Assembly: GCA_019752335.1 (NCBI GenBank)
Contig: JAIEMJ010000009.1
Coordinates: forward strand, 1 to 64,000
Direction of reading: 5' to 3'
Length of the DNA stretch: 64,000 nt
Source of the DNA: Bryobacteraceae bacterium
GTDB taxonomy: Bacteria > Acidobacteriota > Terriglobia > Bryobacterales > Bryobacteraceae
Every line of letters starts with the position of its first letter. Positions within the stretch are counted from its first letter, which is position 1. This document shows, one piece after another, positions 58,836 through 64,000 of this stretch. The position numbers and the translations under genes were made by a program. The notes below the pieces were generated by a model. The model was given only the letters and a program-made list of their open reading frames with translations, made no database searches and had not been told where the DNA came from.

Positions 58836-59253
58836 TGTCAACGTGTGGATGGCGCTCTATGTGGATAGTCACGTTCATCATCGCCTTTGCCATGAGTGGT
58901 ACGCGACAGTTGGTCCTCGCGAGGCCGCTTTCTGCCGCATTACCCAAATGGGCTTTCTGCGGCACCTCACCACTCCCGCCATCATGCACGGCAAGCCGCT
59001 GTCGCAGCGGGCCGCGTGGCAAGCCTATGAATCGATCCTGGCGCTCCCGGAGACCGTGTTCTTACGCGAACCGGAGGCTCTCTTTGACCAAACCTGGAAG
59101 GGGCTTACGAGTTCGCCTTTACCCAGCAACAAGCACTGGACCGATGCCTACCTCACCACTTTTGCGCGTCTGCACCACCTGACTCTGGTCACCCTTGACC
59201 GCACGTTAGCGAAGTCAGATCCAAAGCACTTATGGCTAAGCCCCGGAGTTTGA
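58816..59253 (+). CDS. PIN-domain toxin (VapC-like ribonuclease)
   Basis: A 145-residue PIN-domain protein (TA system VapC). The first acidic site is in SLVDVNVWMAL; others lie in HLTTPAIM-adjacent and TDAYLTTFARL segments, and VTLDRTLA provides the last Asp. It starts with TTG inside the antitoxin gene (58816), overlapping it by 20 bp. Predicted to be a magnesium-dependent RNase neutralised by the upstream antitoxin. Confidence 0.82.
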   Translation: MAASLVDVNVWMALYVDSHVHHRLCHEWYATVGPREAAFCRITQMGFLRHLTTPAIMHGKPLSQRAAWQAYESILALPETVFLREPEALFDQTWKGLTSSPLPSNKHWTDAYLTTFARLHHLTLVTLDRTLAKSDPKHLWLSPGV

Positions 59254-59358
59254 CTTCACCGGGCTCCGTACAGTGTGAATGTGATCCAGAATCTGGCCGG
59301 CGCTGCAGGATCGGAAGCGGGCAGCGGATGTCTCGGAGGGACGTGGAGCGGCTGAGGC

Positions 59359-60852
59359 TCAGCGTTTTGCCCGAATGTCTTGTAACTTGTCCGCCATTTG
59401 TTTCATGCGGACTGGCTCGGTGGTCGCGAGGTTCTTTGTCTCGCCCAGATCACGGCTGAGGTCATACAACTGCGGTTGCGGATCGTTGCCGGTCTCCGTA
59501 TTGGTGTTCGCGGCGATCCGCGGTCCAGAGCCTGGCTCGATGTACTTCCAAAGGCCATCCCGCAGCGAGAGTCCGCCAGACTGCTCCACCAGGAACTGGC
59601 GGCCCTGCTTCCGCTCGCCCAGGAGCGCCGGCAAGACATCTTCGCTATCCGGAGCCTCCTGCGCCGCCAGTTTGGCGCCGGTGAGCGTGGCCAGCGACCG
59701 GACGAGGTCCATCTGCGAGACGAGCGCCTCGGAGACGCCCGGCTTCACGCGATCCGGCCAGTGGACGATGAACGGTACGCGGGTGCCGCCTTCGAACTTC
59801 GAGCCCTTCCCGCCGCGGAGCGGGCCGTTGGGCCGGTGCGCGCCCAGTTTGGCGACGGAGTCATCCTGATAGCCGTCGTCCACCACGCCGCCGTTGTCGC
59901 TGGATACCAGAATGAGCGTGTTTTTGAGCACGCCAGCCTGGGTGAGCGCTTCGGTGATTTGCCCGACGCACCAGTCGAGTTCGGCGATGGCGTTGCCGCG
60001 GGGGCCCATCGCGGTAGCGGCGGCGAAACGCGGGTTGGGTACGCGCGGGACGTGGATGTCGTGCGAGGCGAAGTAGAGGAAGAAGGGCTGGCGGGCCGCG
60101 TGGCGCTCCACGAAGGAGACGGCGCGGGCGGTAAGCGTGTCGGCCATGGATTCGTCGTTCCAGAGCGCCGCCCGGCCGCCGCGCATGTACCCGATCCGGC
60201 TGATGCCGTTCACGATGGTCATGTCGTGGCCGTGGCTGGGCTTGATCTTGAGAAACTCCGGATTTGATTTACCGGTGGGCGCGTCATCCACCGGACCCTC
60301 GTAGCTCACCTGAATCGGATCCTTCGGATCGAGGCCGGCGACGCGGCGGTTCTCGACATAGACGCACGGTACGCGATCGCCGGTGGCGGGGATGATGAAG
60401 CACTCGTCGAAGCCGATGTCGAGGGGGCCAGGTCCGATGTCCGAATTCCAGTCGAGCTTGCCGCTGCCCAGGCCGAGGTGCCACTTGCCGACGACGCCGG
60501 TGCGGTAGCCGCTCTGCTTGAGGACAGAGGGCAGCGTCGCGCGCCCAGGGCGGATCAGCGCCGGGGCGTCGCCGGGCAGAATGCGCGCGGCGGGGACGCG
60601 AAAGGCATACTCGCCGGTGATGAGCGAATAGCGGGATGGCGTGCAGGTGGCGGCCGTGGTGTGGGCGTCGGTGAAGCGGAGGCCGCCTTTGGCGAGGCGG
60701 TCCAGGTGCGGCGTCTTCACGCGTTCGGCGCCGTAGCTGCCGAGGTCGCCGTAGCCGAGGTCGTCGGCGTAGATGAGGACGATGTTAGGCCGCGCCGTCG
60801 TCGCCGCGGTCGCTGCGGTGAACGCCGCGCCTAAGAATTCTCTCCGGTTCAT
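59359..60852 (-). CDS. Secreted sulfatase (arylsulfatase, FGly-type)
   Basis: A 497-residue sulfatase. The N-terminal NRREFLGAAF is a Tat-type signal. The metal-binding IYADDLGYGDLGSYGA precedes the CTPSR motif (C70), whose Cys is converted to formylglycine by a radical-SAM sulfatase-maturing enzyme or FGE. Later residues include the FLYFASHDIHVPR and SSDNGG metal-ligand segments. Substrate unknown; likely a sulfated polysaccharide. It is downstream of a small membrane protein gene, 19 bp apart. Confidence 0.92.
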   Translation of the reverse strand: MNRREFLGAAFTAATAATTARPNIVLIYADDLGYGDLGSYGAERVKTPHLDRLAKGGLRFTDAHTTAATCTPSRYSLITGEYAFRVPAARILPGDAPALIRPGRATLPSVLKQSGYRTGVVGKWHLGLGSGKLDWNSDIGPGPLDIGFDECFIIPATGDRVPCVYVENRRVAGLDPKDPIQVSYEGPVDDAPTGKSNPEFLKIKPSHGHDMTIVNGISRIGYMRGGRAALWNDESMADTLTARAVSFVERHAARQPFFLYFASHDIHVPRVPNPRFAAATAMGPRGNAIAELDWCVGQITEALTQAGVLKNTLILVSSDNGGVVDDGYQDDSVAKLGAHRPNGPLRGGKGSKFEGGTRVPFIVHWPDRVKPGVSEALVSQMDLVRSLATLTGAKLAAQEAPDSEDVLPALLGERKQGRQFLVEQSGGLSLRDGLWKYIEPGSGPRIAANTNTETGNDPQPQLYDLSRDLGETKNLATTEPVRMKQMADKLQDIRAKR

Positions 60853-60871
60853 ATCGTTTGTACTGTAGCAG

Positions 60872-61159
60872 CTACAGAATCCACAAGCCCATCATCCGCA
60901 CGACATCGAGCGTCAACCGCGCGGCGACCACCAGGATCAGGAGCCCGGCGGCTTCGCGCGGCGGCCACTCCTTGGTGAGAAGCTTCCACGCGAGTAGGGC
61001 GAAACCCACGATCACCACGAAGGCGACGGCCGCCAGCAGCAGGAGCAAGAGGAACGAGGGCCGCTCGCCGAGCCAGCCGAGCGCGACTAAACGGGAGGGT
61101 CCGGGAACGGCGAACGCGCCAATTGCCGCGGCGCCCCCGGCGAGCCATCGATTGTCCAT
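60872..61159 (-). CDS. Small membrane protein of unknown function
   Basis: A 95-residue protein with two hydrophobic helices (about 36-60 and 70-85), short loops and a basic segment between them. The ATG at 61159 is chosen because a longer reading extending to 61627 is antisense to the zinc-ribbon gene. It lies just upstream of the sulfatase and is probably co-transcribed. Function unknown. Confidence 0.55.
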   Translation of the reverse strand: MDNRWLAGGAAAIGAFAVPGPSRLVALGWLGERPSFLLLLLLAAVAFVVIVGFALLAWKLLTKEWPPREAAGLLILVVAARLTLDVVRMMGLWIL

Positions 61160-61183
61160 GCTTCTATCGTAGACTTTTACCAA

Positions 61184-61867
61184 ATGGCTCTCATCGGCTT
61201 TGTCGCCAACTTCGACGACCTCTCGACGGACCGTGGCTACCAGTTCCGTTTTCGCTGCGACAAGTGCGGCAATGGCTTCATGACGCAGTTCAAGCCATCT
61301 ACGCTCGGCATGGCCCAATCGCTGCTGAACGTCGCCGGCAGCTTTCTGGGCGGCATGGGCAACCTGGGCAACGCCGCCTACGAGGTGCAACGCGCCGTGG
61401 GTGGCAAGGTGCACGACGCGGCCCTCGCCGAGGCTTCCGAGGAGGCGCGTCCGGCTTTTCGCCAGTGCACGCGCTGCGGCAAATGGGTTTGCGCCGAGGT
61501 CTGCTGGAATGCCAAGGCGAACCAATGCGAGGACTGCGCGCCGGACTTCCACGAGCAACTCGCCGCCAACCAGGCCCAAGCCAAAGCCGACGCCGCGCGC
61601 GAGCAACTCCAGGCCGGGGCGCGCCAAGTGAACTACGTGGAGGGCGTCGACCTCAGCGCCGATGCGTACGTCGCGGCTCCTTCGGCCGCCACCAACCTAC
61701 AGCCGAAGAAGCTCACCTGCGCCGGCTGCGGCGCGACGCTGAAGGAAGGCGCCAAGTTTTGCGGCGAATGCGGGCAGGCCGTCGCCCCGGCCGGGCCGAA
61801 GGCTTGCGGCAAATGCGGCACCCTCACCGAGAGTAAGTTCTGCCCGGAGTGCGGCACGAAGATTTAA
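61184..61867 (+). CDS. Protein with multiple zinc ribbons
   Basis: A 227-residue cytoplasmic protein with a short N-terminal domain containing CDKCG (near 25), a Gly/Ala-rich middle, a second cysteine cluster (CTRCG...CAEVC...CEDC, about 95-120), a coiled-coil-like segment (about 123-145) and two C-terminal double-zinc ribbons (CAGCG, CGECG, then CGKCG, CPECG). The last ribbon parts resemble that of the zinc-ribbon protein in the ccm operon (GATLKEGAKFCGECG here against GATFKEALKFCGECG there). Function unknown; possibly a scaffold or nucleic-acid binding protein. Divergent from the small membrane gene with 24 bp between. Confidence 0.8.
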   Translation: MALIGFVANFDDLSTDRGYQFRFRCDKCGNGFMTQFKPSTLGMAQSLLNVAGSFLGGMGNLGNAAYEVQRAVGGKVHDAALAEASEEARPAFRQCTRCGKWVCAEVCWNAKANQCEDCAPDFHEQLAANQAQAKADAAREQLQAGARQVNYVEGVDLSADAYVAAPSAATNLQPKKLTCAGCGATLKEGAKFCGECGQAVAPAGPKACGKCGTLTESKFCPECGTKI

Positions 61868-61895
61868 TGCCTTAAGAAAATCGGCAAACGTGCCC

Positions 61896-62027
61896 TTAAC
61901 GAACCCCGACCGTCAGGGAGGGGATGTTGGGCCTGCGGGTATGTCCTACACGGCATCTGATTTTATTGGGCTTTTCGACCGACGGGCTCGTGAGGCTATC
62001 CCCTTCCTTACGGTCGGGGTTCGTTAA
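61896..62027. repeat. 132-bp inverted-repeat element (MITE- or REP-like)
   Basis: Two 29-bp arms, 61896-61924 and 61999-62027, are inverted complements with only two mismatches (TTAACGAACCCCGACCGT core), flanking 74 bp with no gene. The structure could be a non-autonomous mobile element or a large transcription-terminating hairpin between convergent genes. A 19-bp part of the right arm occurs again at 75-93, so the sequence is dispersed. No target-site duplication was evident. Confidence 0.75.
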
Positions 62028-62041
62028 ACCGGTCAAGGCGT

Positions 62042-64000
62042 TTAGCTCGTGACTAACTCGCGCGCCGGCGCGGCGAGCGAGAGCGCTAACTCAGCCGACT
62101 TCCGCAGGTCGGTCTTGCCGGTTCCCAATTGCGGAATCGCTTCCACGGCGAAAAACTGATTCGGCTTGGGGATCCACAGGGCGGGGAGGCCCGCCGCGTT
62201 GAGGTGCTCCACCATTGCGGCGCCGGTGAGCGTCGGGTTGGTGTGCAACACCACCAGGCGCTCGCCGCGTTGAGCGTCCGGCACGCCGGTGACGAGGCAA
62301 GTAGCTTCGCCGAGGAACTCCTGCAGACACTCCTCCACCTTCAGGTGCGGCACCATCTCACCGCCGATCTTGGAGAAGCGCGAGAGACGGCCGGTGATGA
62401 AGAGGAAGCCGTCCTCGTCGAGCCGGGCCATGTCGCCGGTGTTGTAGTAGCCGTCGAGGAGCGCTTTCTGCGTACGGTCCGGCTGCTTCAAGTAGCCGCG
62501 CATGCGGCTGGGACCTTGCACCAGAAGCATGCCTTCGGCGCCGAAGGCGACCGGTTCCAGCGTGGCGGGGTCGACAAAGCGCAGACTCACGCCCGGCAGC
62601 GGACGGCCGACGCTGCCGGCCTTGAAGCCGGCCTGGTTCGGCTGCAATTTGTCGGGCGAGACGAAGTCCGGCCCGTTCACGCTGATCACCGGGGCCATCT
62701 CGGTACAGCCATAGCCTTCGTGCATGCGGATGCCGAACTTCTCTTCGAACTCCTGGGCGACGGCCGGGCGCAGTTTCTCGGCGCCTACCAGGACGTAGCG
62801 GATCTTCGCGAATTGCTCCGCCGTACACTTGCGGGTGTAGGTGGCCGCGAAGGTAGGCGTCGAGAGCAGGAACGTCGCGCCGTACTTCTGGCTCAGTTCG
62901 CCGATGGTCTTCGCGTCGGATGGGTTCGTGTGGAACACTACCGGGAAGCGATTCAACAAAGGGAACCACAGGTTGTAGCCGTAGCCGAACGAATGGAAGA
63001 AGGGCAGGATGCCGAGCATCACATCGCTGGGGCCGACGGGGTAGACCTGCGCTACCGCGTCGAGGTTCGAGAGCAGGTTGCCATGCGTCAATTCGACGCC
63101 CTTGGGCTCGCCGGTACTGCCGCTCGAAAAGATGATCGCGGCGACGTCGTCCGTCTGGCCTTTAGCCAGCCAGCGGAGCGGCAGCAGGCGCGCCTGCGCG
63201 AAGGCGATCAGCTTGGCGAGCTTGGTGAAGGAGGGCAGCAAGTCCTCCAGGTAAACGATGCCGGGCATCGGCTCGATCTTCTGGCGAATGACGAAGAGCT
63301 TCGAACTCAGAATCGTGCGGATGCCGCATTGCTCAATCGCCAAAGCCATGCTGGCCGGGCCAGCGGTGAAGTTCAGATTGACGGCCGTCCGGCCGCTGAG
63401 GGTGACGGCGATGTTGGCCAGCGCCGTGCCGACGGAGTTCGGCAGTAGCAGCCCGACCATCGCTTGACCTTCGGCTTGCTGGTCGAGCCAGCGGCGCAGC
63501 AACTGGGCGCCGATCAGGGTTTCGCCGAAGGTCATCTCCTTGCCGGAGGAGTCGGCGATGCCGCGCGCCTTCCACTGGCCGCGCGCCACCGTAGCAAAAC
63601 GACGGCCGATCGTGCCTTCCCGGCGCTCCATGGCACACTGCGTCGCCACTTCCATGATCTTGGCGCGCAAGGCTTCCGGCGATACCGGGCCGTAGACGGG
63701 TTCGCCCACCATCACCGTGACGCGGGGCCGGAACCAGCGTTCCCAACTGGCGCCGAGCTTCCCTCCCTTCATGCTGAGCGGATGGCCCCACATGCCTTCA
63801 ATCCACACCGGGATGATGGGCGCTTGGGTGCCGTTCTTGGCTTCGGCGATCTTCTCGAAGCCGCGCTTAAAGGGCAGCAGGTGGCCAGTGCGCGTGATCT
63901 GGCCTTCGGGGAAGATGCCGACCAAGTCACCGGCCTCGACGTGGGCGCGGCATTGGGCCAGGGTGCTGACGGCGTCGCGGGGCTTGCCCAAGTCAATCGG
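62042..64000 (-). CDS. Aas-like acyltransferase/acyl-ACP synthetase, C-terminal part (runs off the window)
   Basis: The visible part is 652 codons and continues beyond the right edge, so the start is not in this window. The first about 110 residues carry the end of a PlsC-type acyltransferase domain (FPEGQITRTGHLLPFKRGFE and PIIPVWIEG). The rest is an AMP-forming acyl-CoA/ACP synthetase with the P-loop FSSGSTGEPKG, the adenylate YGCTEMAP motif, and hinge and C-terminal segments (GYYNTGDMARLDEDGFLFITGR and TGKTDLRK with the catalytic Lys). This is the arrangement of Aas, which re-acylates lysophospholipids. An MFS transporter part may lie upstream in this family, outside the window. Confidence 0.88.
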   Translation of the reverse strand, partial: PIDLGKPRDAVSTLAQCRAHVEAGDLVGIFPEGQITRTGHLLPFKRGFEKIAEAKNGTQAPIIPVWIEGMWGHPLSMKGGKLGASWERWFRPRVTVMVGEPVYGPVSPEALRAKIMEVATQCAMERREGTIGRRFATVARGQWKARGIADSSGKEMTFGETLIGAQLLRRWLDQQAEGQAMVGLLLPNSVGTALANIAVTLSGRTAVNLNFTAGPASMALAIEQCGIRTILSSKLFVIRQKIEPMPGIVYLEDLLPSFTKLAKLIAFAQARLLPLRWLAKGQTDDVAAIIFSSGSTGEPKGVELTHGNLLSNLDAVAQVYPVGPSDVMLGILPFFHSFGYGYNLWFPLLNRFPVVFHTNPSDAKTIGELSQKYGATFLLSTPTFAATYTRKCTAEQFAKIRYVLVGAEKLRPAVAQEFEEKFGIRMHEGYGCTEMAPVISVNGPDFVSPDKLQPNQAGFKAGSVGRPLPGVSLRFVDPATLEPVAFGAEGMLLVQGPSRMRGYLKQPDRTQKALLDGYYNTGDMARLDEDGFLFITGRLSRFSKIGGEMVPHLKVEECLQEFLGEATCLVTGVPDAQRGERLVVLHTNPTLTGAAMVEHLNAAGLPALWIPKPNQFFAVEAIPQLGTGKTDLRKSAELALSLAAPARELVTS

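Noticed and set aside
61160-61627. N-terminal extension of the small membrane protein upstream of the sulfatase
   Set aside because: Antisense to the zinc-ribbon gene; the ATG at 61159 gives a sensible membrane protein.

Overview
The window is a GC-rich chromosomal segment that reads as an acidobacterium of the Solibacter/Bryobacter type. The pointers are an ADOP-type duplicated permease (a family named for Acidobacteria) under a PadR regulator, a very large Oar-like TonB-dependent receptor with an N-terminal carboxypeptidase-regulatory domain, LpxC (hence a Gram-negative envelope), a complete System I cytochrome c maturation locus, and the abundance of small secreted proteins with Ig-like or carboxypeptidase-regulatory folds. 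I recognised no tRNA, rRNA, CRISPR array, prophage or transposase. Taxonomy is inferred from gene content only.

Layout. 0.1-2.1 kb: a secreted protein of unknown role and PBP4-type dacB. 2.1-8.5 kb (minus): the ligase-associated DNA repair operon exo-lig-lhr-pdeM, all joined by 4-bp overlaps, with a DUF4197 gene at its tail. 8.6-13.6 kb: a membrane-anchored thioredoxin-like protein, an M81 (MlrC-like) peptidase, an M23 peptidase, an RraA-like protein and a DJ-1/PfpI protein. 13.6-19.0 kb (minus): padR-ADOP permease-ECF sigma-putative anti-sigma-DoxX-like genes, with a palindromic operator over the padR start. 19.1-25 kb (minus): an RsiV-like secreted protein, an ABC exporter, a YdcF protein, a bPH-like membrane protein, a CDP-alcohol phosphatidyltransferase and lpxC. 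25-28.6 kb: polA, a small membrane protein and an MBL hydrolase.

28.8-41.4 kb is the transcription/translation core: a degenerate GGDEF protein, then rplA, rplJ, rplL, rpoB and rpoC, closed by a strong intrinsic terminator. Two things are unusual. rplK, nusG and secE are not upstream of rplA. RpoB carries an insertion of about 63 residues with eight cysteines, whose first half reproduces the Cys spacing and flanking residues of the beta-prime zinc-binding domain encoded next door in rpoC. I regard that insertion as the most striking item in the window.

41.5-43.6 kb is a small accessory patch: a frameshifted lipoprotein gene, a VapBC-type toxin-antitoxin pair and a DUF486 gene. 43.6-50.1 kb is the ccm operon, ccmE-ccmF-ccmH-zinc ribbon gene-regulatory-like gene-ccmA-ccmB-ccmC-ccmD. 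It has a cysteine-type (CxxxY) CcmE, a cysteine-rich CcmH and two embedded genes of unknown function. 50.1-61.9 kb is metabolic and accessory: a ManD-like enolase-superfamily enzyme, a DUF433 antitoxin-like gene, the TonB receptor, an isopropylmalate dehydrogenase family enzyme, an S10 carboxypeptidase, a second VapBC pair with a clear palindromic operator, a sulfatase and a zinc-ribbon protein. At 61.9-62.0 kb lies a 132-bp inverted-repeat element whose arm also occurs at the left edge of the window. The right edge holds the C-terminal part of an Aas-like acyltransferase/acyl-ACP synthetase that runs out of the window.
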